Below are positions 28,263-37,551 of a stretch of DNA of 64,000 bases, piece by piece; the stretch's first letter is position 1, and each line of letters opens with the position of its first letter. Position numbers and translations under genes: made by a program. The DNA comes from Beijerinckiaceae bacterium (GTDB lineage: Bacteria; Pseudomonadota; Alphaproteobacteria; Rhizobiales; Beijerinckiaceae): assembly GCA_947454485.1 (NCBI GenBank), contig CANGJJ010000002.1, positions 124,001 through 188,000 on the forward strand, in the 5' to 3' direction. Under the pieces are notes generated by a model that did no database searches, had not been told where the DNA came from, and worked only from the letters and a program-made list of their open reading frames with translations.

Positions 28263-28647
28263 ACTCGGTACTCCTCTGTCATCCCGCTTTGGAGACGGGA
28301 CCGGCTGCCGCGCACCCTCCGGTGGGCGGATCGGAGACATTTCTGCGAACCATACGCGCTCGGCAGTCTCCTTCAGTCGATCAGGATCTTAAGCTAGCCC
28401 CCGCAAAAAAAGCCTCGGCCCCTCGAGGGGAACCGGGCCGCTGGGGAAAAAAGGCATCTGGCACCGCGTTCAGGGACTACCGGTGACCAAGCCATTGCCA
28501 AGATCGACTGTTAAACAAACGTATATCACAAAATTGGTCGCTTTCAAAGTGGGTGCGCTGCGCAAACGCCAGCACCCAGCGCGAGGGTTAACCCCGCACT
28601 GATAATTGATTTTGCTTAGCTTTCTTCCTTTTTGCGACTGCTTTGTG
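28263..28647. other. Gap between fdxA and carD
   Basis: This 385-bp stretch holds the carD leader with its GAGGAG ribosome site, the probable fdxA terminator and no recognisable gene or RNA. A weak 6-bp hairpin lies around 28550-28580. Confidence 0.5.
28405..28440 (-). terminator. Probable terminator of fdxA
   Basis: On the minus strand CGGCCC (28440-28435) pairs with GGGCCG (28421-28416) around a loop that includes part of a CCCCTCGAGGGG palindrome. Four bases later comes a seven-T run (complement of 28405-28411). Confidence 0.5.
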
Positions 28648-28986
28648 TCAGTCGCCTTCGCCCGGATTGGCCGAGAAATAGGCGTCGAACTTGCCGGGCT
28701 TGCCGTCGAACTCCTTGGCCTCGGGCAGTGGGTCGCGCTTGACCGTCACATTTGGCCAGGTCTTGGCCATATCGACATTCAAGGTCAGCCATTTCTCAAG
28801 GCCCGGCTCGGTGTCGGGCTTGATCGCCTCGGCCGGGCATTCGGGTTCGCAGACGCCGCAATCGATACATTCATCAGGATGGATGACGAGCATATTCTCG
28901 CCCTCATAGAAGCAGTCCACCGGACAGACTTCCACGCAATCCATATATTTGCACTTGATGCAGTTCTCGACGACGACGTAGGTCAT
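28648..28986 (-). CDS. fdxA: 7Fe ferredoxin FdxA
   Basis: A 112-residue bacterial ferredoxin carrying one [3Fe-4S] and one [4Fe-4S] cluster. Cysteines are at 9, 12, 17, 21, 25, 40, 43, 46 and 50; by family precedent C9, C17 and C50 hold the 3Fe cluster and C21, C40, C43 and C46 the 4Fe cluster. The FdxA start [26 protein letters not shown] is clear and the C-terminal extension is of normal length. It lies in the carD-fdxA-S4-helicase cluster. Its electron partner is unknown. Confidence 0.96.
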   Translation of the reverse strand: MTYVVVENCIKCKYMDCVEVCPVDCFYEGENMLVIHPDECIDCGVCEPECPAEAIKPDTEPGLEKWLTLNVDMAKTWPNVTVKRDPLPEAKEFDGKPGKFDAYFSANPGEGD

Positions 28987-29072
28987 TCCCGCTACTCCTT
29001 GCGGGACTTACACCCGCCTTGGCATAGGCCGTTGCTAGCGGCTTTGCCGCGCTTGCGCAAGACTCCAGAGCG

Positions 29073-29366
29073 TTACGACCCCGCCTGGTCGCCCAGCTCT
29101 TCGTAAAGTTCGCGCGCCTGTTCATAGGGACCACGGCGCTCGCCCATATCGCGGACTTTGAGCACCAGCACCCGGCGCTCCAGCGCAATGGTGAGCACAT
29201 CACCCAGCCGCAGGGCTTTGGCCGGCGAGGTGGTCTTCACCCCATTCAACCGCACATGGCCCGCCTCGACGAGGGCGGCTGCGAGACTGCGCGTTTTGAC
29301 GACGCGGGCAAACCAGATCCATTTATCAAGCCGCTGTCGAGGCGCCTCAGATCCGGCTTCCGCCAC
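29073..29366 (-). CDS. S4-domain RNA-binding protein, HslR-like
   Basis: A 97-residue protein with an S4 RNA-binding domain over about residues 10-60: QRLDKWIWFARVVKTRSLAAALVEAGHVRLNGVKTTSPAKALRLGDVL. HslR/Hsp15 in E. coli is a heat-shock protein that rescues stalled 50S subunits; this protein lacks most of its basic tail. The start is GTG with AAGGA inside the end of the upstream helicase gene, 3 bp away, so translation is likely coupled. Confidence 0.85.
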   Translation of the reverse strand: MAEAGSEAPRQRLDKWIWFARVVKTRSLAAALVEAGHVRLNGVKTTSPAKALRLGDVLTIALERRVLVLKVRDMGERRGPYEQARELYEELGDQAGS

Positions 29367-29369
29367 GCG

Positions 29370-32300
29370 TCAGTCCTTCTTTTTCTCAAGATTTTCCTTG
29401 AGAGCCAAAAGCTTGGCGAAGGGCGAATTGGGGTCTGGCGCGCGCTCACGCTGCGGGCGCTCGCTTGAGGCAAAGGTGCGATCACCCCGGTTGTTGTTGC
29501 GGTCGGGGCGGCCACCCTTGCCCGAACGATCGCCGCGCGGACGCTCGCCCTGCTTGTGATCGCGCTTGCCTTGAAAACCCTCAAAGCGGGTCTTGTCGCG
29601 GCGCGGTTGCTGGGGCTGACGCTCAGCGGCGGGCTGGCCCTCTGCTGCAGGCTGAGCTCCTTGCGGCTGGTCACGACGCGGACCACGCCCACGCTGCTGG
29701 TTCTGCGGACGGCGACCCTCGAAAGGACGACGGCCCGGACGCCAAACATCAATCATCAAATCTTCAGCCGGCGTCTCAGCGCCTTCTGCACCCTCGGCGA
29801 CCTCTGCGCTGACCTCAGCCTCAACAGCAGGCTCAGCCGCCTCAGCCACGGGCTCAGGCGCGGTCTCGACGGGGGCAGCTTCCACGGGCGCAGCCTGCGC
29901 CTCTTCAGCAGCGGCGCTGGTCTCCTCCGCCTCAGCGGCGGAGGCAGCAGCCTCCTCGCCGTCTTCAGCCTTGGGGGCAGAGATCGGCGCGGTGGCGGCG
30001 GGCTTCAGAATGGGCTGGGTGATGGCCGGACCCTTGCGGCTCTCGACCTGATAGCCGAGCGACTTCAAGATTGAGGCAAAAGCCTCGCCCGAACAGCCTG
30101 CCAGCGAGGTCATGGCCACCGTCACCACAAAGCCATCGCCATCGGCCGTGCCGGCCGGGGGCTCGCCCACCGTGAGGCCGGGGCGATAGGCAATCGCCGG
30201 ACGGATGAGGTCAGCCAGACGCTCCAGAATATCAACGCGCACCGCGCGCTCGCCGCAGACGCGGAAGCCAGCGGCCAGATACAGCCCCTTGGGCACTTCA
30301 GCATCAGAGGCAAAAGAGGTGCGGCCCGAAGAGGCCAGATGGGCCACTTCGTCGAGACCCTTCACACCTTCAATGCCGCCATGCTTCAAGGCCCAGAGCT
30401 GGGCTGCCAGAGACCGCGGGGCAGGCTTCAGCAAAGCGGGCAGATAAAGGTGATAGGCGCCAAAGCGCACGCCCAGCTTGCGCAGCACAGCGCGGGCATT
30501 CTGGTCCATCGACTTGGTTTCATTGGCGACACGGGCGCGCTCCAGCACGCCCAACGATTCTGCGAGCTGGAAGGCGACGCCGCGCGCGATGCCCTCAAGC
30601 CCCTCGCCCGCCTCAAGCTCGGCCAAGCCAGCCAGAAGCTTCTTGATATGCTGCCCGACCCACAGGTCGATGCGACGCTGCACCATCTCAAGGGCAGCGC
30701 CCGTCAGCTGCTCATCAGCCAGAACCCGCACGCGCGGCACAAGGACATGATCGCCCGAGGTCAGCTTGCCGACCGGCTCGCCCAGCCAGCGGATGACGCC
30801 GTCATTAGCCAGAACAAAGGCCTCGTCCACGGCCTCATGGACACGCTGGGCGCGGCTCTCGATCTCGCTGGCCAGCGCCTTCAGCGCAGCCGCGTTCAAG
30901 GTGCGCACGACCTCGCCCGCCGCTTGCGGGTCTGGCGTGAAGCGGAACCCATGCAGGTTGCCAATATGCTCGCCCTCGACAATCACGTCGCCGGACCCGG
31001 TGATTTCCGCTTCAAGCATTGCATTCTCTCTCAGGCGACGCATGAGCATGCTCGTGCGTCGATCAACAAATCTTTGGGCGAGCCGCTCATGGAGCGCATC
31101 GGACAGACTGTCCTCTACCTGACGCGTGACGCCCTGCCAATGCTCAGGATCACCCAACCAGTCGGGGCGGTTGGCGATGAAGTTGAAGGTCCGCACCTGG
31201 GCAATACGGGCCGAGAGCGTATCAATGTCGCCATCGGTCCGGTCAAACATGGACAAGTGCTTCATAAACCACTCGTCAGGCACCCGCCCGGCCCGCACCA
31301 CGTAACGGAACAGGGTCAGCACCAGTTCCGCATGGGCGGCGGGTGAAGCCTTGCGATAATCGGGGACCTGACAGACTTCCCAAAGGCGCTGCACATCAGC
31401 CTTCGTTTTGGTCTGACGCAGCACATCAGGATCGCGCGCCGCTATATCGAGCACCATAATGTCTTCGCCCTGCGGCGCGCGCGTGAGACCCTGCTCACTG
31501 GGCAAGACATCCAGCGAGGCTTGCAAGCGCTCGACCGATTCAAAATCAAGCGCAGAGTTTCGCCACTGCAACATCGGCATCGGATCAAAACGATGTTGCT
31601 CGAGCGATTCCACCAGCTCTTCATCAAAGGCAGGACAACGACCCGTCGTGCCGAAGGAGCCATCTTTCACATGACGACCAGCGCGACCTGCGATCTGTCC
31701 AAATTCAGCTGGCGTCAAACGACGATATTGCCAACCATCGAATTTGCGATCACCGGCAAATGCAATGTGATCGACATCAAGATTAAGACCCATGCCAATC
31801 GCATCGGTTGCAACAATGTAATCCACTTCGCCTGATTGATAGAGCGCAACTTGCGCATTGCGTGTGCGCGGGCTCAAGGCTCCCAGCACAACAGCTGCAC
31901 CGCCGCGTTGACGACGCAACAATTCGGCGATGGCGTAAACTTCTTCAGCAGAAAAAGCCACAATCGCTGTGCGCGGCGGCAGGCGAGAGAGTTTGCGCTC
32001 GCCTGCAAAGACCAAAGTGGACAAACGCGGACGCGTCACAATGGGCACGCCCGGCAGCAGCTTTTCAATCAAAGGCTGCACGGTTGAAGCACCAATCAAC
32101 CATGTCTCTTCACGTCCACGACGATTGAGCAAACGGTCGGTAAAGACATGACCGCGATCAAGATCGGTCGCGAGTTGAATTTCATCCACTGCGACAAAAT
32201 CAACCGACAGATCGCGCGGCATCGCTTCAACGGTCGAGATCCAATAACGCGGGTTGCGCGGTTTGATTTTTTCTTCGCCCGTGATCAGCGCAACAGAGGC

Positions 32301-32504
32301 TTCGCCGACTTTCTCCACGACCTTGTTGTAAACTTCGCGCGCCAACAAACGCAGCGGCAAACCGATGATGCCGGTGGGATATTGCAACATCCGCTCAATC
32401 GTCAGATGCGTCTTGCCTGTATTGGTGGGACCCAGCACAGCCGTCACACCCCGCGCGCGTTCACCCGCAGGTTTGCCTTGAGACGCCGGAACGACAAGAT
32501 TCAT
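29370..32504 (-). CDS. SUV3-like DExH RNA helicase with long charged C-terminal tail
   Basis: A 1044-residue protein related to the mitochondrial RNA helicase SUV3. Motif I is GPTNTGKTH (residues 25-33), motif II is DEIQ (107-110), and motif VI is QIAGRAGRH. These give it a superfamily-2 core of about 400 residues, followed by SUV3-type helical domains. From about residue 860 the tail is first acidic (Glu/Ala repeats) and then basic and rich in R, G, Q and P, ending in a conserved-looking DPNSPFAKLLALKENLEKK. In mitochondria SUV3 partners PNPase in RNA decay; a role in bacterial RNA turnover is inferred. ATG at 32504 is preferred to the GTG at 32507. Confidence 0.9.
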   Translation of the reverse strand: MNLVVPASQGKPAGERARGVTAVLGPTNTGKTHLTIERMLQYPTGIIGLPLRLLAREVYNKVVEKVGEASVALITGEEKIKPRNPRYWISTVEAMPRDLSVDFVAVDEIQLATDLDRGHVFTDRLLNRRGREETWLIGASTVQPLIEKLLPGVPIVTRPRLSTLVFAGERKLSRLPPRTAIVAFSAEEVYAIAELLRRQRGGAAVVLGALSPRTRNAQVALYQSGEVDYIVATDAIGMGLNLDVDHIAFAGDRKFDGWQYRRLTPAEFGQIAGRAGRHVKDGSFGTTGRCPAFDEELVESLEQHRFDPMPMLQWRNSALDFESVERLQASLDVLPSEQGLTRAPQGEDIMVLDIAARDPDVLRQTKTKADVQRLWEVCQVPDYRKASPAAHAELVLTLFRYVVRAGRVPDEWFMKHLSMFDRTDGDIDTLSARIAQVRTFNFIANRPDWLGDPEHWQGVTRQVEDSLSDALHERLAQRFVDRRTSMLMRRLRENAMLEAEITGSGDVIVEGEHIGNLHGFRFTPDPQAAGEVVRTLNAAALKALASEIESRAQRVHEAVDEAFVLANDGVIRWLGEPVGKLTSGDHVLVPRVRVLADEQLTGAALEMVQRRIDLWVGQHIKKLLAGLAELEAGEGLEGIARGVAFQLAESLGVLERARVANETKSMDQNARAVLRKLGVRFGAYHLYLPALLKPAPRSLAAQLWALKHGGIEGVKGLDEVAHLASSGRTSFASDAEVPKGLYLAAGFRVCGERAVRVDILERLADLIRPAIAYRPGLTVGEPPAGTADGDGFVVTVAMTSLAGCSGEAFASILKSLGYQVESRKGPAITQPILKPAATAPISAPKAEDGEEAAASAAEAEETSAAAEEAQAAPVEAAPVETAPEPVAEAAEPAVEAEVSAEVAEGAEGAETPAEDLMIDVWRPGRRPFEGRRPQNQQRGRGPRRDQPQGAQPAAEGQPAAERQPQQPRRDKTRFEGFQGKRDHKQGERPRGDRSGKGGRPDRNNNRGDRTFASSERPQRERAPDPNSPFAKLLALKENLEKKKD

Positions 32505-32594
32505 CACACCCAGCCTTCAGGGGGATCGATCAAAGATCCACCACTCTCGCTTGCCCGAAATGGCACAACTCGTCGAGTCTTCGTTCACACTTCG

Positions 32595-32609
32595 AACGGG
32601 GTGGGAACG
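32595..32609 (-). promoter_or_regulatory. LexA (SOS) box-like direct repeat
   Basis: On the minus strand the sequence reads GTTC-N7-GTTC (spacer CCACCCC), the published alphaproteobacterial LexA consensus. It is 91-105 bp upstream of the helicase ATG. An overlapping inverted pair GTTC-N7-GAAC occupies 32584-32598. Confidence 0.45.
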
Positions 32610-32913
32610 AATCGCGCCCGAATCGCAGACTCGGCGCGAATGCCTGTTTGTTCACGACAACATATGGTCCTTATCAGCGCTTGAGACCTACAGCTTGCGT
32701 TTGGCAACTCCAGCGCGTGTTTTTTGAGCGGCTGCGCGCGAGCCTTGGCAGGGACTCACCTGCGCACTCTTGTCAACGCACTGTTTTCACCGCTCGCGTT
32801 AACGCTTGGCACGAAGGCTGAACGAATCGGCGACGAATCAGACGGAACCGGCCATTCCCCTCCTGTTCACGTCAGATATGGGGCCTCAGGCCCCCTGACA
32901 CCACAAGCGGCTA

Positions 32914-32942
32914 TAAAAAAACGCGCCCTGATCGGGGCGCGT
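32914..32942 (-). terminator. Intrinsic terminator of the DUF3108 gene
   Basis: On the minus strand an 8-bp stem (32935-32942 with 32921-32928) and 6-nt loop run directly into seven Ts (complement of 32914-32920). It lies 41 bp after the stop. Confidence 0.88.
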
Positions 32943-32983
32943 GGGAGCTTTATGGTAAAGGCCGAGTCCCAGTTCGGGACAGG

Positions 32984-33847
32984 TCAGCGCGAGGCGCGCT
33001 TGCCGGCAGAGGCTTCAAAGTCGGTCGCCTCGATCACAGTCGTGCCAATCATGGTTGCCACGGAGATGCGGAAGGGCACGGTGATGCGGCTCTCGCCCAC
33101 CGGTGCCAGCCAGACTTCCATCTGGCGATTGTTTTCCATGAATTTGGTCGAGGCGCGGTCGGGGCGATGGCCAGCGACCGGTATATAGCGGGCATTGCAG
33201 ACCGCCACCGGCCCTTCATAGCCCTTCGACTTCACCTGACGCATGCCCACAAAGGACAGGTTCAGATTGAACCGCGCCCAGCCGTCATAGATCGGCAGGG
33301 TACGATTGCAGGCCGCTGGCCCCATGACGGGCTCGGAGCCGGGAACCGGCATGACAAGCGCGCTTAAGGGATCGATGATCTTCTGCTTGTGCATATCCAG
33401 CACAGGCACCCGCCCGGGCAGCTCCTCAAAGGGAGGCATGATCTCGGAGGCCGTCACATTGCCCTGCTGCAGGGCCATACGGATGGTGCGGGTGGTGGTG
33501 GAGTTGGCGGCGGTGGTCGCATAGGCATTGGGAGCCACCCTGCCCTGCAGGAAGGTGCCCGAGGAGGTTGCAGCCCCCTTGGAGTTCGACACCATCGTGG
33601 CCACGCCCGCGAGCCGCGCGGTGGCCTCCACCTGATAGGCGGCCGGGTCAAAGGTCCCATTGAGCGTGGCCGAGCCCAAAGCCAGCCCGATCAATTTGAC
33701 AGAATATCTTGCCCGAACAGCGTCTTGTGCCTGAGCCTGCGGGACCAGAAGACCCATAGCTGCGCCCACCAGGAGGGCTTGCGCCCACACGGAGGGGGAA
33801 GTTCTGCGCTGCTGCCAGGAAAAGTGCATCGAATCAGGCCCGCTCAT
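32984..33847 (-). CDS. DUF3108 periplasmic protein
   Basis: A 287-residue exported protein; the signal peptide ends PQAQAQD. The family layout is visible: an early ARYSVKLIGLALGSATLNGTF strand pair, YQVEATARLAGVATMVSNSKG, a PVLDMHKQKIIDPLSALVMP block, a YDGWARFNLNLSF strand, then VCNARYIPVAGHRPD and a C-terminal EVWLAPVGESRITVPFRI. DUF3108 proteins are beta-rich envelope proteins of unknown function. Starts at 33847 and 33829 both keep the signal peptide. It is divergent from rpmB and followed by a good terminator. Confidence 0.83.
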   Translation of the reverse strand: MSGPDSMHFSWQQRRTSPSVWAQALLVGAAMGLLVPQAQAQDAVRARYSVKLIGLALGSATLNGTFDPAAYQVEATARLAGVATMVSNSKGAATSSGTFLQGRVAPNAYATTAANSTTTRTIRMALQQGNVTASEIMPPFEELPGRVPVLDMHKQKIIDPLSALVMPVPGSEPVMGPAACNRTLPIYDGWARFNLNLSFVGMRQVKSKGYEGPVAVCNARYIPVAGHRPDRASTKFMENNRQMEVWLAPVGESRITVPFRISVATMIGTTVIEATDFEASAGKRASR

Positions 33848-33939
33848 GCATCATCAGCGCTTCTACTCTCCACCATAGTGCTTGTGAATCCGTCGCTTTC
33901 GTGGCGCGGTCGAAAAAGCCCGATAGAATGGCCTTTCGC

Positions 33940-33968
33940 TTGACGGGCGGGGGGCTGTCCACTATACA
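33940..33968 (+). promoter_or_regulatory. Sigma-70 promoter of rpmB
   Basis: TTGACG (33940-33945) and TATACA (33963-33968) are exactly 17 nt apart, the best promoter match in the window. The predicted start near 33975 gives an rpmB leader of about 155 nt. Confidence 0.75.
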
Positions 33969-34129
33969 CCCGCGATCAATTCACCCATGCGGTTGGATCC
34001 GTGCGGACCTGCGATGCAGGCCCCAAGCGGGCGCGTCCGGTCCCGGATCCCATCGTAAACCCAGTTCTCCGGCTCGTCCGGGCGGTTGCCTCCAAGGTTC
34101 ACCGCAATGAGTTTGAAAGGAAGCGTGCC

Positions 34130-34417
34130 ATGTCCCGCCGTTGCGAGCTGACCGGCAAAGCCGTCCAGGCCGGCAATCTTGTCAGCCATTCGAACCGCAA
34201 GACCCGCACGCGGTTCCTGCCCAATCTGTGCAATGTCACGCTGATCTCCGATGCTCTGCAGCGCCCCGTGCGCCTGCGCATCGCAGCCGCTGCCCTGCGC
34301 TCGGTCGAGCATCGCGGTGGCCTTGATGCTTTCTTGCTGAAGGCCCATGACGAGGAGCTGTCGCAGGGCGCACTCGTGATCAAGCGCGAAATCATCAAGA
34401 AGCAGGCAACCGCGTAA
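34130..34417 (+). CDS. rpmB: 50S ribosomal protein L28
   Basis: A 95-residue L28. The start [33 protein letters not shown] is diagnostic, and the C-half has [31 protein letters not shown] lies 7 nt before the ATG at 34130; in-frame sequence upstream is the leader, not protein. It has a sigma-70 promoter 160 bp upstream and a strong terminator just after, so it is a single-gene unit. Confidence 0.97.
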   Translation: MSRRCELTGKAVQAGNLVSHSNRKTRTRFLPNLCNVTLISDALQRPVRLRIAAAALRSVEHRGGLDAFLLKAHDEELSQGALVIKREIIKKQATA

Positions 34418-34443
34418 AGCGTCTGCCACTCAGCTAGAGATAC

Positions 34444-34475
34444 AAACGGCCCGCTTTTCAGCGGGCCGTTTTCGT
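34444..34475 (+). terminator. Intrinsic terminator of rpmB
   Basis: An 11-bp stem (34444-34454 with 34461-34471) with loop ttttca is followed by a T-rich tail. Because cobT ends on the other strand 31 bp away, it may act weakly in both directions. Confidence 0.88.
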
Positions 34476-34501
34476 TTGGGCAGATTGTGGCAAGAGGCCG
34501 C

Positions 34502-36442
34502 TCAGGCCGTGACCTTCACCGGTCGTGAGGCCACGCGGGTGGCCGAGGCGAATTTGCGCGGATTGATCGCCACTTTGGCGGGCGTCTCATCGAACAATTC
34601 GGCGAGCTTTTCGGTCATGGCGCCGCCCAGCTCTTCAGCATCCACAATCGTGACGGCGCGGCGATAATAGCGCGTCACATCATGGCCGATGCCAATGGCG
34701 ATAAGCTCCACCGGCGAGCGCGTCTCGATCTCTTCGATGATGCGGCGCAGATGCTTCTCCAGATAATTGCCCGGATTGACCGACAAAGTGGAATCATCCA
34801 CCGGCGCGCCATCGGAGATCATCATCAAGATGCGGCGCTGCTCAGGGCGACCGAGCAAACGCTGATGCGCCCAATCGAGCGCCTCGCCGTCGATATTCTC
34901 CTTGAGCAAACCTTCGCGCATCATCAAGCCGAGATTGCGGCGCGCACGACGCCACGGCGCATCAGCCTGTTTGTAGACGATGTGACGCAGATCATTGAGA
35001 CGGCCCGGCGTTGCGGGCTTGCCCGCTTGCAACCAAGCCTCGCGTGATTGGCCGCCCTTCCAGGCGCGCGTGGTGAAGCCGAGGATCTCGACCTTCACAC
35101 CGCAACGCTCGAGCGTGCGCGCCAGAATATCAGCGCAGCTCGCCGCCACCGTAATGGGACGACCGCGCATCGAGCCTGAATTGTCGAGCAGCAAGGTCAC
35201 GACCGTGTCGCGGAAATTGGTATCTTTCTCGCGCTTGAACGAGAGCGGCTGCTGGGGATCAATCACAATGCGCGACAGGCGCGCGGGATCCAGCATCCCC
35301 TCTTCCAGATCAAACTCCCATGAGCGATTTTGTTGCGCCATGAGACGACGCTGCAAGCGATTGGCCAGACGCGCGACAATGCTCGACATATTCGACAATT
35401 GCTTGTCGAGATAAGCGCGCAGACGCTCCAGCTCTTCAGGCTCGCACAATTCATCGGCCAGAACGACTTCATCAAACTTGTTGGTGAAGGCTTTGTAGTC
35501 AGGCCCGCGCATCTCTGCGGGCGCTTGCATGGGCGGGCGCTTGCTCTCAGAGGCTTCATCGGCATCGCCGTCCTCAGCCTCTTCAGGGAAGTCACCGGCG
35601 GGTGCGTCTGCCGCATCCATCTCACCGTCTTGCATCTCTTCGTCAGAGCCTTCAGCGCTGTCCATCTCGACAGCCTGACCGCTGTCGCTCTCCTCGCTGT
35701 CGCCTTCTGACTCTTGTTCTTGATCGTTAGGCTCTTCGTCGCCCGCCTCATCGCCCGTGTCATCATGGTCGAGGGCCTCCTCGTCCATCATCTCCAGCGA
35801 CTGGAGCAATTTGTGAATGGCTTTGCCAAAATCACGCTGATCTTCGATGGACTCGCCCAGACGGTCGAGCTCTTTGCCCGCGCGGCTTTCAATGATCGGA
35901 CGCCACACATCAACGATCTTCTGGCCCGCCTCCGGCGGCTTCATACCGCTGAGACGCTCGCGCACCATCATGGCCACCGCATCTTCGAGCGGTGCATCAG
36001 CACGATCCGTCACTTCGCCATAAGCGCCGCGATGATAGCGATCCTCCAACATGGCCGCGAGATTGGTCGCAACACCCTGCATACGGCGCGCGCCAATCGA
36101 TTCCACGCGCGCTTGCTCAACCGCATCAAAGATCGCACGGGCCTCTTGGCCCTTGGGCGTGAGGCGCTTGTGCACATTGGCATCGTGACAGGCAAGGCGC
36201 AGCGCCATGGAATCGGCATGGCCGCGCACAATCGCAGCCTCACGCGGCGAGAGCTTGCGCGCAGGCTCAGGCAAACGTGCCTTGGCACCCTCGCCCGCAC
36301 CAATGAGCGAAGGCCGCTCAGAGGCGAAAGTCACCTCAAGATCGGTGTTCTGCGACATCGCCCGCAAGCAGCCGACAACGGCCCGCTTGAAGGGTTCCTG
36401 TGGCGCTTCGCCTTTTTGTGCGGCCTTGCGGTTCGAACTCAT
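34502..36442 (-). CDS. cobT: Aerobic cobaltochelatase subunit CobT
   Basis: CobT forms, with CobS and CobN, the ATP-dependent chelatase that inserts cobalt into hydrogenobyrinate diamide in aerobic cobalamin synthesis. The 646-residue protein has an N-terminal half with [14 protein letters not shown] and the [21 protein letters not shown] helix, an acidic Asp/Glu linker at about 210-310, and a C-terminal von Willebrand A domain with the metal site DNSGSMRG. It lies 4 bp after cobS. cobN is not in the window. Confidence 0.95.
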   Translation of the reverse strand: MSSNRKAAQKGEAPQEPFKRAVVGCLRAMSQNTDLEVTFASERPSLIGAGEGAKARLPEPARKLSPREAAIVRGHADSMALRLACHDANVHKRLTPKGQEARAIFDAVEQARVESIGARRMQGVATNLAAMLEDRYHRGAYGEVTDRADAPLEDAVAMMVRERLSGMKPPEAGQKIVDVWRPIIESRAGKELDRLGESIEDQRDFGKAIHKLLQSLEMMDEEALDHDDTGDEAGDEEPNDQEQESEGDSEESDSGQAVEMDSAEGSDEEMQDGEMDAADAPAGDFPEEAEDGDADEASESKRPPMQAPAEMRGPDYKAFTNKFDEVVLADELCEPEELERLRAYLDKQLSNMSSIVARLANRLQRRLMAQQNRSWEFDLEEGMLDPARLSRIVIDPQQPLSFKREKDTNFRDTVVTLLLDNSGSMRGRPITVAASCADILARTLERCGVKVEILGFTTRAWKGGQSREAWLQAGKPATPGRLNDLRHIVYKQADAPWRRARRNLGLMMREGLLKENIDGEALDWAHQRLLGRPEQRRILMMISDGAPVDDSTLSVNPGNYLEKHLRRIIEEIETRSPVELIAIGIGHDVTRYYRRAVTIVDAEELGGAMTEKLAELFDETPAKVAINPRKFASATRVASRPVKVTA

Positions 36443-36446
36443 GATC

Positions 36447-37433
36447 TCACGACAATGCGACGTTCACCGCGCTCTCAGGCAATTCTTCGCCAAAGCTGCG
36501 CTGATAGAATTCCGCCACCAGCGGACGCTCAAGCTCATCGCATTTGTTGAGGAAGGTGAGGCGGAAAGCAAAACCGATATCCTGGAAGATCTCGGCATTC
36601 TCGGCCCAGGTGATGACACTGCGCGGGCTCATGACGGTCGACAGATCATCCGACATGAAAGCATTGCGCGTCAGATCAGCCACACGCACCATCTTGCTGA
36701 CGATGTCGCGACCATCTTTCTGCTTTTGATAATGGGGCGACTTTGCCAGAACGATATCGACCTCATTGTCATGCGGCAGATAGTTCAGCGTCGTCACGAT
36801 GGACCAACGATCCATCTGGCCCTGATTGATCTGCTGCGTGCCGTGATAGAGGCCCGATGTATCGCCAAGGCCAACCGTATTGGCGGTCGCGAACAAACGG
36901 AAGGCGGGATGAGGGCGAATGACGCGGTTCTGATCGAGCAGCGTCAAGCGGCCAGCCACTTCCAGCACGCGCTGAATGACAAACATCACATCAGGACGGC
37001 CCGCATCATATTCGTCAAAGCACAGTGCAATATTGTTCTGCAGCGCCCAAGGCAAAATGCCGTCGCGGAATTCGGTGATCTGCTTGCCATCTTTCAGCAC
37101 GATCGCGTCTTTGCCGACAAGATCAATACGCGAGACATGGCTGTCGAGATTGATGCGCACGCAAGGCCAGTTGAGGCGCGCGGCCACTTGTTCGATATGG
37201 GTCGACTTGCCGGTGCCATGATAGCCCGTGACCATCACGCGGCGATTGCGCGCAAAGCCGGCCAGAATGGCGAGCGTCGTCTGCTTGTCGAAGAGATAAT
37301 CAGGATCGAGATCCGGCACATGTTCGCTGGTTTGCGAATAGGCAGGGACCATCAGATCAGAATCGATCTTGAAGACGTCGCGAACCGAAATTTTCTTGTC
37401 GGGCAGGCCGGGCGTGTTGGTCGAAGCAGTCAT
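36447..37433 (-). CDS. cobS: Aerobic cobaltochelatase AAA+ subunit CobS
   Basis: A 328-residue AAA+ ATPase that assembles with CobT into the chaperone-like part of cobaltochelatase. It has the typical start [17 protein letters not shown], Walker [10 protein letters not shown], Walker [11 protein letters not shown], a sensor region around [21 protein letters not shown], and a C-terminal [18 protein letters not shown]. Two adjacent ATGs exist; the second (37433) is 4 nt from GGAGG and is preferred. A longer frame start at 37469 has no support. Confidence 0.95.
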   Translation of the reverse strand: MTASTNTPGLPDKKISVRDVFKIDSDLMVPAYSQTSEHVPDLDPDYLFDKQTTLAILAGFARNRRVMVTGYHGTGKSTHIEQVAARLNWPCVRINLDSHVSRIDLVGKDAIVLKDGKQITEFRDGILPWALQNNIALCFDEYDAGRPDVMFVIQRVLEVAGRLTLLDQNRVIRPHPAFRLFATANTVGLGDTSGLYHGTQQINQGQMDRWSIVTTLNYLPHDNEVDIVLAKSPHYQKQKDGRDIVSKMVRVADLTRNAFMSDDLSTVMSPRSVITWAENAEIFQDIGFAFRLTFLNKCDELERPLVAEFYQRSFGEELPESAVNVALS

Positions 37434-37551
37434 CATTCCTCCAGACCCATCCGCGCGCGTGATGGGCAAACTCGTGGCCCCTTGGGACCTACCCTTCGGG
37501 CATCTTCACCGGTCCGCCCCGGCTGGGCTGCCAAGTCTCGTTTGAGGCCAA

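Larger units (their letters stand above)
32505..32983. other. Long gap upstream of the SUV3-like helicase gene
   Basis: About 480 bp separate the helicase start from the DUF3108 stop, both on the minus strand. It contains a LexA-type direct repeat (32595-32609), a 6-bp hairpin at 32880-32894, and the DUF3108 terminator. I found no tRNA, known small RNA or credible coding frame. Confidence 0.5.

Noticed and set aside
27376-28392. Plus-strand 338-codon frame opposite the carD tail
   Set aside because: Its Ala/Gly/Leu repeats simply mirror the Lys/Ala/Pro repeats of CarD on the other strand; the CarD domain itself fixes the coding strand.
32610-32900. tRNA, tmRNA or small RNA in the long gap upstream of the helicase gene
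   Set aside because: I could not build a cloverleaf, T-loop sequence or terminator-ended structure; a covariance-model scan would be needed to exclude an unknown RNA.
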